Positions 1 to 8,144 of a stretch of DNA of 41,967 nucleotides are shown here, piece after piece. A model generated the notes under the pieces. That model saw only the letters and a list, made by a program, of their open reading frames with translations. It was not told where the DNA came from and did no database searches. The stretch comes from Agromyces albus (GTDB lineage: Bacteria > Actinomycetota > Actinomycetes > Actinomycetales > Microbacteriaceae), in NCBI RefSeq assembly GCF_004134825.1, contig NZ_SDPN01000037.1, forward strand, positions 1-41,967. The letters run 5' to 3'. The translations under genes and the position numbers were made by a program. The stretch's first letter is position 1. The number at the start of each line of letters is the position of its first letter.

Positions 1-3
1 CGC

Positions 4-1296
4 CTAGCGCGGGAGCGCGGCCGCCTTCGCGAGGAGCGCGTCGCGCTCGCGCTCGTTTCCGGTGAGTCGCGCGGCGGCCTCGAGCTCGAGACGAGCCTCG
101 CCGGCGCGACCGAGGCGTGCGAGCAACTCTCCTCGCACCGCGGGCAGCGGCGCATACCCGGCGAGCCTGCCGCCGGCGACGAGCGCGTCGACGATGCGGA
201 GCGCCGACGCCGGCCCCGTCGACATGGCGACCGCGACCGAGCGGTTCAGCTCGACGACGGGCGACGGCGCGAGCTGTCCGAGCGCCTCGTAGAGCAGCAC
301 GACGCGGCCCCAGTCGGTGTCGTCGACGGATGCCGCGACGGCATGGCACTCGGCGATCGCCGCTTGCAGTCCGTAGGCGCCCCGGCCCCGGCCGATCCGG
401 TCGGCTCGGGCGAGCGCCTCGCGACCCCGGGCGATCTGCGAGCGGTCCCAGCGGGAGCGGTCCTGCTCGTCGAGGGGGATCGGCGTGCCGTCGCGCTTCG
501 TGCGGGCGGCGAAGCGCGACGCCGTGAATTCCATGAGGGCGACGAGCGATTGCGCCTCGGGCTCGCGGGGCATGAGGCCGGCGACCATGCGGGCGAGCCG
601 AAGGGCCTCGGCCGAGATGTCGGGCCGCACCCAGGCCTCGCCCGTCGCCGGCAGGTAGCCCTCGTTGAAGATCAGGTAGAGCACTTGCAGCACCGACGCG
701 AGCCGCTCGGCGTACTCGTTCGGCTCGGGCACCTCGAACGGCACCTTCGCCGCTGCGAGGGTCTTCTTGGCGCGCACGATGCGCTGCTGGATCGTCGCGG
801 TCGGCACGAGGAACGCGCGGGCGATCTCCTCGCTCGAGAGGCCGCCCACGATGCGGAGGGTCAGCGCGATCTGGGCCTCACGCGAGAGCACCGGGTGGCA
901 CGACACGAAGATGAGGCGCAGGATGTCGTCGTCGATGGTGTCGGGGTCCCAGAAGGTGTCGTCGCCCTCGTGCTGCTCGAGGTCGCGGGCCAGGGCGGCG
1001 TATCGCTCGTCGAGCCGCTCGCGGCGGCGCCATCCGTCGATCGCCCGGCGCTTGGCCACGGCCGTGAGCCATGCGCCCGGGTTGTTCGGCACGCCCTCGT
1101 CGGGCCATTGCCGCAGGGCCTCGACGAGCGCCTCCTGTGCGAGGTCCTCGGCCTGGCCCACGTCTCCGACGAAGCGCGTGAGCGTCGCGACGATGCGCGC
1201 CGACTCGATGCGCCACACGGCGGCGACGGCGCGCCGGGCGCGATCGGCGGCGTCATTCGCCTGGCCGATCGCGCCCGCGGCATCCGATTCGTTCAT
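4..1296 (-). CDS. ECF42-type RNA polymerase sigma factor with C-terminal extension
   Basis: A 430-residue sigma factor. Region 2 lies at about 30-100 (contains EDLAQEALVEAL and the basic run KRRAIDGWRRR). Region 4 lies at about 140-190 (LTLRIVGGLSSEEIARAF, TIQQRIVRAKK). A further 230 residues include VLYLIFNEGY and SPVVELNRSVAVA. Plain ECF factors are about 180-200 residues; the long TPR-like C-terminal extension and the DGPF/YCII neighbour are hallmarks of the ECF42 group, which has no dedicated anti-sigma factor and is thought to be controlled by the extension. The start codon abuts the stop of the YCII gene, so the two are co-transcribed. The inducing signal is unknown. Family assignment is strong; the regulated genes beyond the neighbour are not known. 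Confidence 0.93.
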   Translation of the reverse strand: MNESDAAGAIGQANDAADRARRAVAAVWRIESARIVATLTRFVGDVGQAEDLAQEALVEALRQWPDEGVPNNPGAWLTAVAKRRAIDGWRRRERLDERYAALARDLEQHEGDDTFWDPDTIDDDILRLIFVSCHPVLSREAQIALTLRIVGGLSSEEIARAFLVPTATIQQRIVRAKKTLAAAKVPFEVPEPNEYAERLASVLQVLYLIFNEGYLPATGEAWVRPDISAEALRLARMVAGLMPREPEAQSLVALMEFTASRFAARTKRDGTPIPLDEQDRSRWDRSQIARGREALARADRIGRGRGAYGLQAAIAECHAVAASVDDTDWGRVVLLYEALGQLAPSPVVELNRSVAVAMSTGPASALRIVDALVAGGRLAGYAPLPAVRGELLARLGRAGEARLELEAAARLTGNERERDALLAKAAALPR

Positions 1297-1743
1297 TCAG
1301 GCCTTCGCTTCACCGCTCGGTGCCGCGAGCTTGCCTTCGGCCTCTTCGCGCCAGCCGGCTTCCTTCTGGATCCACTCGTTGTCTTGCGGGAACTCCTCGA
1401 GCTCGTGCACGCGACGGACCTCGAGCTTCGCGCCCGGGCCGAGGGGGCAGCGCTTCGCCCACTCGGCGGCCTCTTCGGGGCTCGAGGCCTGGATGATCCA
1501 GAAGCCGTTGAAGAGCTCCTTCGTCTCGCCGTAGGGGCCGTCGGTGACGACGGGCGGGGTCGAGTCGAAGTCGACGACGAAGCCCTCCTTGGCGTCGGCG
1601 AGGCCCTCGCCCGCGAGCAGCACGCCCGCCTTGATGAGCGACTCGTTGTAGGCGCCCATCGCCGCGATGACCTCGTTGAAGTCGATCTCCTCGTACGCCT
1701 CGACGGCTGCGTCGTTGGACCGCATGATCAGCATGTACTTCAT
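1297..1743 (-). CDS. YCII/DGPF-domain protein, partner of the ECF42 sigma factor
   Basis: A 148-residue dimeric alpha-beta barrel protein starting MKYMLIMRSNDAAVEAYEE, with the motif TDGPYGETKE that gives the DGPF family its name and the FWIIQASSPEEAAEWAKR segment that usually follows. An open frame extends upstream, but this ATG has an AGGAG ribosome site 7 bases ahead and matches the family start. The stop is immediately followed by the sigma factor ATG. Proteins of this family are the usual target and neighbour of ECF42 sigma factors; their biochemical role is unsettled. The C-terminal tail after about residue 125 is charged and variable. Confidence 0.93.
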   Translation of the reverse strand: MKYMLIMRSNDAAVEAYEEIDFNEVIAAMGAYNESLIKAGVLLAGEGLADAKEGFVVDFDSTPPVVTDGPYGETKELFNGFWIIQASSPEEAAEWAKRCPLGPGAKLEVRRVHELEEFPQDNEWIQKEAGWREEAEGKLAAPSGEAKA

Positions 1744-1793
1744 GGTCGTTCTCCTTTGTGGGGAGGGGGCCGAAGTGCCCGCCTCACTCTGGC

Positions 1794-1820
1794 GTCGAAC
1801 GGGCGAGGGCCGGATCGACA
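1794..1820 (-). promoter_or_regulatory. Candidate ECF42-dependent promoter of the YCII-sigma operon
   Basis: On the minus strand TGTCGA (1820-1815) is followed after 17 bases by CGAC (1797-1794), about 50 bases before the YCII ATG at 1743. From memory of published work on ECF42 factors, TGTCGA at -35 and CGA/TC-type bases at -10 are the group's promoter signature. This would make the operon autoregulated. The sequence match is direct; the function is inferred. Confidence 0.65.
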
Positions 1821-1852
1821 TCCGTCTCGAACTTTTTTCTCCGGCCATGTTT

Positions 1853-4171
1853 TCACGAGCGCGGGCTTCGCACATGGCCGACTTCGAGGCGAACGATCAC
1901 CGCCTTCGAGACCGGCGTGTTGCTCTCCTCGGCGGCGCTCTCGAGCGGCACGAGCACGTTCGCCTCGGGGTAGTACGCCGCCGCGCACCCGCGCGCGGTC
2001 GGGTACGCGACAATGCGCTGGTCGGGCAGCACCCGGTCGGGCTGGCCCGGCCACTCGCTGACCACGTCGACGCGCTGTCCGTCGTGGAGCCCGAGCTCGG
2101 CCAGGTCGTCGGGGTTCACGAAGACGACGTCTCGGCCCTTCTTGATGCCGCGGTACCGGTCGTTGAGGCTGTAGATCGTCGTGTTGAACTGGTCGTGCGA
2201 GCGGAGCGTCTGCAGGATCAGCCGGCCCGGCGGCCGTTCGAGGTGCTCGAGCTCGTTGACCGTGATGATCGCCTTCCCCGCCGGGGTGTCGAACCGGCGC
2301 TCGTCGCGCGGGCCGTTCGGGAGGACGAAGCCGTCTTTCCTCCGCACGTCGGCGTTGAACGACTCGAAGCCCGGCACGACTCGCGAGATCCGGTCGCGGA
2401 TCAGGTCGTAGTCGGCCTCGAACTCCCCCCACGGGATCTCGTGCCGGTCGCCGAGCGTCGCCGACGCCAGCCGGCAGACGATCGCGATCTCCGACAGCAG
2501 GCCCGGAGCGACCGGCGGCAGCGCGCCGTGGCTCGCATGCACGGCGCACACGCTGTCTTCGACGGACACGAATTGCGGATGCCCCTCCTGGAGGTCGATC
2601 TCGGTGCGACCCAGCGTCGGCAGGATGAGCGCCTCCTCGCCCGTCACGACGTGCGAGCGATTGAGCTTGGTCGACACCTGCACCGTGAGCTTCGCGCCAC
2701 GCATCGCCGCTTCCGCGACCGCGGTGTCGGAGATGGCGCCGACGAAGTTGCCGCCCATCGCGATGAACACGTCGATCTCGCCGTCGCGCAGTCCGTGGAC
2801 CGTCTGCAGGGCGTCGGCGCCGTGCCGGCGTGGCACCGGGAAGCGGAACTCCTGCTCGAGCGCCGAGAGGAACCGCTCTGGCATCCGCTCCCAGATGCCC
2901 ATCGTGCGGTCGCCCTGCACGTTGCTGTGGCCGCGGATGGGCGAGGCGCCCGCGCCCGGCTTGCCGATGTTGCCGCGGAGCAGCAGGAGGTTGACGATCT
3001 CCCTGATGGTGGCGACGGCCTTCTTCTGCTGCGTGAGGCCCATCGCCCACGTGATGATCACCCGATCGGCCGCGAGGTACTCGCCGGCCAGGTCGTCGAT
3101 CTCGTGCGAGGCGAGCCCGGTGGCCGCGAGCACCGCGCCCTCGTCGAGGCCGGCGAGGTGGCTGCGCAATGCGTCGAGCCCAACAGTGTGCTCGGCAAGG
3201 AAGTCGTGGTCGAGCACGGTGCCCGGCGCGGCGTCCTCGGCCGCGAGCACGCGACGCGAGACGGCCTGCAGCAGCGCCATGTCGCCGCCGGCCCGGATCT
3301 GGAGGAACCGGTCGGCGATCTCGGTGCCCTTGCCCAGGATGCCGCGTACTTTCTGCGGGTTCTTGTAGCGGATGAGCCCCGCCTCTGGGAGCACGTTCAC
3401 CGCGACGACCCGGCCGCCGTTGCGCTTCGTCTCCTCGAGCGCCGTCAGCATGCGCGGGTGGTTCGTGCCGGGGTTCTGGCCCATCACGATGACGAGATCG
3501 GCCTTCGCGAAGTCGTCGTAGGCCACCGTCGACTTGCCGATTCCGATCGTGGCCGTGAGCGCGGTGCCGGTGGACTCGTGGCACATGTTCGAGCAGTCGG
3601 GCAGGTTGTTCGTGCCGAAGGCGCGCACGAACAACTGGTAGAGGAACGCCGCCTCGTTCGACGTGCGGCCGCTCGTGTAGAACGCGGCGCGGCCGGGCGA
3701 GTCGAGTGCGTTCAGGCGCTCCGCGATCAGGCGGAACGCGTCGTTCCACGAGATCGGCTCGTAGTGGTCGGCGCCGGCGGGCTTGTGCACCGGCTCGGTG
3801 AGACGGCCCTGCTGGCCGAGCCAGTACTCGCCCTTGTCGGCCAGCGAGCTGATCGGATGCTCCGCCCAGAACGACCGCGGCACGGTGATGGGCGTGGCCT
3901 CCCACGTCGTGGCCTTCATGCCGTTCTCGCAGAACTCGAGCACGTTGCGGTGACCCGGATCGGGCCACGCGCAGCTCATGCAGTCGAAGCCGTCCTTCTG
4001 GTTGATCGCGAGCGCGAGCCGGGCCGTGCGGGCGAGACCCATCTTCGCGAGCGCAGGCTCCATCGAGTGCAGGATCCCGGGCACGCCCACCGCCCACTGC
4101 TTGGCGGGGTGGACCTCGAGGTCGGGGTACGGGCTGGGCGGGTCGGTCGGTTCCGTCGTCGGGTCGGTCAC
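1853..4171 (-). CDS. FdhF/YdeP-family molybdopterin oxidoreductase
   Basis: A 772-residue member of the bis-MGD molybdoenzyme superfamily. Near residues 60-70 it has GFDCMSCAWPDPGHRN, the family signature, in place of the N-terminal 4Fe-4S cysteine cluster of classical formate dehydrogenases. Further superfamily segments include FYTSGRTSNEAAFLYQ, DLVIVMGQNPGTNHPRML, IRGHSNVQGDRTMG and a C-terminal cofactor-binding domain (about 650-770). The GTG start overlaps the fdhD stop (GTGA), implying translational coupling, and FdhD is the sulfur-transfer factor such enzymes need. There is no signal peptide, so it is probably cytoplasmic. The substrate is unknown: E. coli YdeP is linked to acid resistance, and formate oxidation should not be assumed. 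Confidence 0.92.
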   Translation of the reverse strand: MTDPTTEPTDPPSPYPDLEVHPAKQWAVGVPGILHSMEPALAKMGLARTARLALAINQKDGFDCMSCAWPDPGHRNVLEFCENGMKATTWEATPITVPRSFWAEHPISSLADKGEYWLGQQGRLTEPVHKPAGADHYEPISWNDAFRLIAERLNALDSPGRAAFYTSGRTSNEAAFLYQLFVRAFGTNNLPDCSNMCHESTGTALTATIGIGKSTVAYDDFAKADLVIVMGQNPGTNHPRMLTALEETKRNGGRVVAVNVLPEAGLIRYKNPQKVRGILGKGTEIADRFLQIRAGGDMALLQAVSRRVLAAEDAAPGTVLDHDFLAEHTVGLDALRSHLAGLDEGAVLAATGLASHEIDDLAGEYLAADRVIITWAMGLTQQKKAVATIREIVNLLLLRGNIGKPGAGASPIRGHSNVQGDRTMGIWERMPERFLSALEQEFRFPVPRRHGADALQTVHGLRDGEIDVFIAMGGNFVGAISDTAVAEAAMRGAKLTVQVSTKLNRSHVVTGEEALILPTLGRTEIDLQEGHPQFVSVEDSVCAVHASHGALPPVAPGLLSEIAIVCRLASATLGDRHEIPWGEFEADYDLIRDRISRVVPGFESFNADVRRKDGFVLPNGPRDERRFDTPAGKAIITVNELEHLERPPGRLILQTLRSHDQFNTTIYSLNDRYRGIKKGRDVVFVNPDDLAELGLHDGQRVDVVSEWPGQPDRVLPDQRIVAYPTARGCAAAYYPEANVLVPLESAAEESNTPVSKAVIVRLEVGHVRSPRS

Positions 4172-5079
4172 GTCAGTGCTGCTCCACGGTCTGCTGGTGC
4201 ACGGTCTGCCGGGTGCACAGTCTGCTGTTCCACGATCTGCTGCTGCACGATCTGCTGCTCCACCGGAATGCGGTGCGCACCGGCGTAGATCACCATCGAG
4301 TCGCCTCGAAGGAAGCCCACGAGCGTCAGGCCGGCTTCCTTCGCGTGCTCGACCGCGAGCGACGACGGTGCCGACACGGCCGCGAGCACGGGGATGCCCG
4401 CCATCGACGCCTTCTGCGTCAGCTCGAAGCTCGCCCGCCCCGACACTTGCAGCACCACTCCGCGCAAGGGAAGCCGCGCCTCTCGCGCTGCCCAGCCGAT
4501 GACCTTGTCGACGGCGTTGTGGCGACCCACGTCCTCCCGCAGCACGAGCAGTTCTCCGGTGCGGCCGTCGAAGAGCGCAGCGGCGTGCAGCCCGCCGGTC
4601 TTCTCGAAGACGTCCTGCCCGGCTCGCAGCAGCTCGGGGAGGGTGATGAGCAGAGCGGGGTCGACGCGCAGGTCGTCGTCGATCGGGTAGGCCGAGCGCG
4701 TGCGGACGGCGTCGATGCTCGCCTTGCCGCAGACGCCGCACGAACTCGTGGTGGTGAAGTTGCGCTGGATCGAGGCATCCGGTTTCGGAACACCCGGTGC
4801 GAGCGTGAGGTCGAGCACGTTGTAGGTGTTCGCGCCATCGGGGCCGGCGCAGTGGATGGCCGCCGCGACCTGGTCGCCGCGCACGATCACGCCTTCGGAG
4901 ACCAGGAAGCCGACAGCGAGGTCGACGTCGTGGCCGGGTGTGCGCATCGTGACGGCGAGCGGCGTTCCGCCGACGCGCAGCTCGAGCGGCTCCTCGACCG
5001 CGAGCAGGTCCTCACGCCGGGAAACCGCGCCGCCGACCGTGACTCGTGTGACCCGCGTCCGCGCGGTGATCCTGCCCAT
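4168..5079 (-). CDS. fdhD: Formate dehydrogenase accessory sulfurtransferase FdhD
   Basis: FdhD passes sulfur from a cysteine desulfurase to the molybdenum cofactor of formate-dehydrogenase-type enzymes. Here 303 residues contain the catalytic loop SSCGVCGKASIDAV (about 112-125) and the segments EEPLELRVGGTPLAVTMRTPG and EDVGRHNAVDKVIG. The ATG at 5079 is preceded by AGGA and matches the family start; an upstream in-frame extension to 5175 would run through the region holding the copZ operator. The last 25-30 residues (VEQQIVQQQIVEQQTV and onward) lie beyond the normal family end and are encoded by a short tandem repeat. It overlaps the oxidoreductase it presumably matures. Confidence 0.95.
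   Translation of the reverse strand: MGRITARTRVTRVTVGGAVSRREDLLAVEEPLELRVGGTPLAVTMRTPGHDVDLAVGFLVSEGVIVRGDQVAAAIHCAGPDGANTYNVLDLTLAPGVPKPDASIQRNFTTTSSCGVCGKASIDAVRTRSAYPIDDDLRVDPALLITLPELLRAGQDVFEKTGGLHAAALFDGRTGELLVLREDVGRHNAVDKVIGWAAREARLPLRGVVLQVSGRASFELTQKASMAGIPVLAAVSAPSSLAVEHAKEAGLTLVGFLRGDSMVIYAGAHRIPVEQQIVQQQIVEQQTVHPADRAPADRGAALT
4186..4261 (-). repeat. 15-bp tandem repeat encoding the FdhD C-terminal tail
   Basis: Five adjacent near-identical units on the plus strand: 4186-4200, 4201-4216, 4217-4231, 4232-4246 and 4247-4261, each close to ACGATCTGCTGCTGC. Four are 15 bases long; the second has 16, so the reading frame of fdhD changes inside the array. The upper part encodes the Gln/Val-rich tail; after the extra base the protein reads HPADRAPADR instead. 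A partial sixth unit may precede the array at 4175-4185. Confidence 0.8.
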
Positions 5080-5136
5080 GCCGTCCTGCCTATCACGGAT
5101 GGCGCGTCGGTGTGCACGAGGTCGCGATTGCGGCAT

Positions 5137-5157
5137 CCATACCCCAGTGGGGTATGG
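5137..5157. promoter_or_regulatory. CsoR-like operator upstream of the copper chaperone gene
   Basis: Perfect inverted repeat with 9-base arms, CCATACCCC and GGGGTATGG, separated by AGT. The core TACCCC-N3-GGGGTA matches the known operator shape of copper-sensing CsoR repressors. It lies 33 bases before the chaperone ATG and overlaps a plausible -10 (TATGGT, 5153-5158), with TTGCGG at 5128-5133 as a poor -35. No csoR gene is in the window. Confidence 0.75.
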
Positions 5158-5189
5158 TGGACCAGGATTCTCCACGAAAGGACCCCGCG

Positions 5190-5525
5190 ATGACCCTCAT
5201 CCCCGAAGGACGCACCGAACTGACGCTCGCGACCGACGCGTGCTCGTGTTGCGCGACCGATTCGCAGGGCGTGTCGATCGAGGTGCGCACGGATGCCGCG
5301 GCATCCGCCTATCGGGCCGAGTTCGGCGTCACGGGCATGACGTGCTCGAACTGCGTGCGGCACGTGACCGAGGAGCTCACCGCCCTCGACGGTGTCGATG
5401 GCGTCGACGTCGCACTCAACGTCGGCGGGGTCTCGACGGTCACCCTGCAGAGCTCGGTTCCGCTCGATGACGCCGCCGTCACGGCTGCCGTCGCGGAAGC
5501 CGGCTACGAGGTCGTAGCCGGCTGA
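5190..5525 (+). CDS. copZ: CopZ-like heavy-metal-binding (HMA) protein
   Basis: A 111-residue protein with one heavy-metal-associated domain: GMTCSNCVRHVTEEL (about 49-63) carries the CxxC metal site, and the fold continues to GYEVVAG at the end. The N-terminal 40 residues add a second cysteine pair (DACSCCATDS), unusual for a plain CopZ and a possible extra metal site. ATG 5190 has AAAGGA 7 bases upstream; an earlier in-frame GTG would read through the operator. It probably carries Cu(I) in the cytoplasm and faces the CopB-like ATPase convergently. Confidence 0.9.
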   Translation: MTLIPEGRTELTLATDACSCCATDSQGVSIEVRTDAAASAYRAEFGVTGMTCSNCVRHVTEELTALDGVDGVDVALNVGGVSTVTLQSSVPLDDAAVTAAVAEAGYEVVAG

Positions 5526-5539
5526 CCCGCGCACCGAAG

Positions 5540-5586
5540 TGCCAGTTGTGGCCGCTTCCCACGTAGGGAGGCGGCCACAACTGGCA
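5540..5586. terminator. Long perfect inverted repeat between copZ and copB
   Basis: Arms TGCCAGTTGTGGCCGC (5540-5555) and its exact complement (5571-5586) enclose a 15-base loop that can itself partly pair (TCCC/GGGA). It sits between convergent genes, so a bidirectional terminator is the simple reading. There is no T-tract on either side, and a 16-bp perfect arm is longer than most terminators, so a dispersed palindromic repeat is the alternative. Confidence 0.6.
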
Positions 5587-5630
5587 TCTCGCCGACGTGC
5601 CGGGCACGCCGAGGCGGGCGACGCGCCCGC

Positions 5631-7946
5631 TCAGCGCGCGGCGACGGGAACCCGCTCCGGCTCCGTGCCGCTGCGGTCGAGCACCGCTCGCGTCGACGCC
5701 TCGGGGCGCAGGTCGAGCCGGCGCAGCAGCTGCGCGTTGAGCGCGACGACGACCGTCGAGAACGACATGAGCAGCGCGCCGACCGACATCGGCAGCACGA
5801 ACCCGATTCCGGCGAGCACGCCAGCGGCGAGCGGCACCGAGATGAGGTTGTAGCCGCCGGCCCACCACAGGTTCTGCTGCATCTTGCGGTAGCTCGCGCG
5901 TGAGAGCTCGATGACCGAGATCACCGAACGCGGGTCGGACGACGCGAGGATCACGCCGGCCGAGGCGATCGCGACATCCGTTCCTGCCCCGATCGCGATG
6001 CCCACGTCGGCCTGCGCGAGCGCCGGCGCGTCGTTCACGCCGTCGCCGACCATCGCGACCGAGAGGCCCTCGGCCTGGAGCTCCTGCACCTTCGCCGACT
6101 TGTCCTCAGGGCGCACACCCGCGTAGACGCGGTCGATGCCGAGCTCCTCGGCGACCGTGCGAGCGACGGGTTCGGCGTCGCCCGTGATCATGACGACCTG
6201 CACGCCGAGCGCGTGCAGCGCGTCGACGGCCTCGCGCGACTCGGGACGGATCTCGTCGGCCAGGGCGATGGCGCCCACCACCTCGCCGTCGACGAGCACG
6301 TGCAGCACGGTCTGGCCGGCTTCGCTCCAGGCAGCGGATGCCTCGAGCGGCTCGATCCCGTCACGTGCGAGCAGTCTCGGGCCGCCGACCTCGACGACGC
6401 GGCCGTGCGCGATCGCGCGCACCCCGAGCGCGGGCGACGCGGTGAAGTCGGACGCGGGGTGCACGTGGGACACGCGCCGGTGCGCCTCGGCGACGATCGC
6501 CTTCGCGAGCGGATGCTCCGAATCGGCCTCGGCCCCGCCGGCCTGTGCGAACACCTCGTCGATCGTGTGGCCCGGCGCTGCGGCGACACCAACGACCGCC
6601 GGCTCGCCCTTCGTGAGGGTGCCCGTCTTGTCGAAGAGCACCGCGTCGACCGTGCGCATCGTCTCGAGGGCGAGGCGGTCGGTCACGAGCACGCCGCCGC
6701 GCGCCGCGCGCTCGGTCGCGATTGAGACGACGAGCGGGATGGCGAGGCCGAGGGCGTGGGGGCACGCGATCACGAGCACCGTGATGGTGCGCACGACGGC
6801 GTCGTCGGGGTTGCCGAGCAGCGTCCAGACGGTCGCCGTGATGACGGCGGCGAGGAGCGCGAACCAGAAGAGCCAACCGGCCGCGCGATCGGCGAGGCGC
6901 TGCGCGCGGGAGCTCGAGGCCCGCGCGCGGGCGACGAGGCGCTGGATGCCGGCGAGCGCCGTGTCGTCACCGACGGCGTCGACGCGCACCCGGATCGCGG
7001 TGTCGGTGGCGACGGTGCCGGCGACGACGTGGTCGCCGGGGCCGCGGACCACGGCGATCGACTCACCCGTGATCATCGACTCGTCGACCGCGGCTGTGCC
7101 GTCGATGACCTCGCCGTCGGCCGGCACCCGGCCGCCCGGACGCACGATCACGACGTCGCCGAGCACGAGGTCGGCGGGCGAGACGACCTCGACGGTGCTG
7201 GAGCCGTCGGCGGCATCCGTCACCCGCTCGGCCTCGTCGGGCAGCAGCGCGGCGAGTGCGTCGAGGGCCGAGGATGCCTGTGCGATCGACTTCATCTCGA
7301 GCCAGTGCCCGAGCAGCATGATGACGATCAGGAGGGCGAGCTCCCACCAGAAGTCGAGCTCGTGGCTGAGGAGCATGAGGCTCGCGCCGAGCGAGGCGAA
7401 GTACGCGACCGTGATCGCGAGGCCGATGAGGAGCATCATGCCGGGCTGGCGCGCCTTGAGCTCCGACCACATGCCCGCGAGGAACGGCCGGCCGCCCCAG
7501 AAGTACAGGACCGTGCCGAGCACGGGCGAGATCCAGCGCACGAAGCCGCCCTCGGGCAGCTCGTAGCCGATGAGGTCGGCGAACATCGGGCTGAACCCGA
7601 TCGTCGGGATCGCGATGACGAGCATGATCCAGAAGAGGCGGCGGAATTGGCCGACGTGGTCGCCGTGGCCGCCGTGGCCTGCGTGCATGTCGTGTCCGGC
7701 GTGCGTGTCGTGCCCGGCGTGCCCTGCGTGCCCGTCCCTCGCGTGCTCGTCGTGGCCGCCTGGCATCTCGTGGCCGGCGTGCTCGTCGACCGCGGCGTGC
7801 GTGTCGTGACCGGCGTGCATGTCGTGCCCCGCGTGCTCGTCGTGTCCTGCGTGCTCGTCGTGCTTGTGCACGTCGGCGTGCCCTGAGTGCCCTGCGTGCC
7901 CGGTGTGATCGTCGTGCTCGTGCCTGCCGTCGCGAGTCGTGCTCAT
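5631..7946 (-). CDS. copB: CopB-like copper P1B-type ATPase with His-rich N-terminus
   Basis: A 771-residue metal-exporting ATPase of the inner membrane. Residues 9-98 are a repetitive tail of HAGHD/DEHAGH units with roughly 28 histidines and no CxxC domain. The membrane segments carry the CPH motif (VIACPHALG, near 395) rather than CPC, and YNLISVPLAAG and MSFSTVVVALNAQ in the last two helices, which place it in the CopB (P1B-3) group. DKTGTLTKGE (near 440) holds the phosphorylated Asp; MVGDGVNDAPAL is the hinge. The start at 7946 has GGAGG 8 bases upstream. Family members export copper, often Cu(II) or Cu(I) at high load; silver is possible. Confidence 0.95.
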   Translation of the reverse strand: MSTTRDGRHEHDDHTGHAGHSGHADVHKHDEHAGHDEHAGHDMHAGHDTHAAVDEHAGHEMPGGHDEHARDGHAGHAGHDTHAGHDMHAGHGGHGDHVGQFRRLFWIMLVIAIPTIGFSPMFADLIGYELPEGGFVRWISPVLGTVLYFWGGRPFLAGMWSELKARQPGMMLLIGLAITVAYFASLGASLMLLSHELDFWWELALLIVIMLLGHWLEMKSIAQASSALDALAALLPDEAERVTDAADGSSTVEVVSPADLVLGDVVIVRPGGRVPADGEVIDGTAAVDESMITGESIAVVRGPGDHVVAGTVATDTAIRVRVDAVGDDTALAGIQRLVARARASSSRAQRLADRAAGWLFWFALLAAVITATVWTLLGNPDDAVVRTITVLVIACPHALGLAIPLVVSIATERAARGGVLVTDRLALETMRTVDAVLFDKTGTLTKGEPAVVGVAAAPGHTIDEVFAQAGGAEADSEHPLAKAIVAEAHRRVSHVHPASDFTASPALGVRAIAHGRVVEVGGPRLLARDGIEPLEASAAWSEAGQTVLHVLVDGEVVGAIALADEIRPESREAVDALHALGVQVVMITGDAEPVARTVAEELGIDRVYAGVRPEDKSAKVQELQAEGLSVAMVGDGVNDAPALAQADVGIAIGAGTDVAIASAGVILASSDPRSVISVIELSRASYRKMQQNLWWAGGYNLISVPLAAGVLAGIGFVLPMSVGALLMSFSTVVVALNAQLLRRLDLRPEASTRAVLDRSGTEPERVPVAAR

Positions 7947-7975
7947 CGATCTGCCTCCGTTGCCCTTCCTCTGCG

Positions 7976-8004
7976 AATATACCCCTCTGGGGTATTCCTG
8001 TCAC
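7976..8004 (-). promoter_or_regulatory. copB promoter with embedded CsoR-like operator
   Basis: On the minus strand GTGACA (8004-7999) is followed after exactly 17 bases by TATATT (7981-7976), a good sigma-70-type promoter 30 bases before the ATG. The spacer and -10 contain ATACCCC-TCT-GGGGTAT (7979-7995), a 7-base-arm palindrome with the same core as the site upstream of copZ. A repressor bound here would block RNA polymerase, so both copper genes are expected to respond together. Confidence 0.75.
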
Positions 8005-8144
8005 GGTGTAACTCCGAACCCGCGGATCTTGTTCCCGTCGGAAACGACGCGCGCAGCGCCCTGCAGCATCCGTTCGGGCGCCGCCGCCGTTCGCGGTCGG
8101 TGAACACCTGCGTGCCGCCCGCGCTGCCGTGGTGTGATGACGGG

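Noticed and set aside
343..2061. 572-codon open frame on the plus strand
   Set aside because: It is antisense to the sigma factor and YCII genes, low-complexity Arg/Ala/Gly-rich, with no family match; a high-GC shadow.
1740..4097. 785-codon open frame on the minus strand
   Set aside because: It overlaps the molybdopterin oxidoreductase in another frame and is Arg/Pro-rich; the real frame has clear motifs.
7655..7920. CRISPR-like repeat array
   Set aside because: The short repeats are in frame inside the copper ATPase gene and encode HAGHD units; there are no unique spacers.
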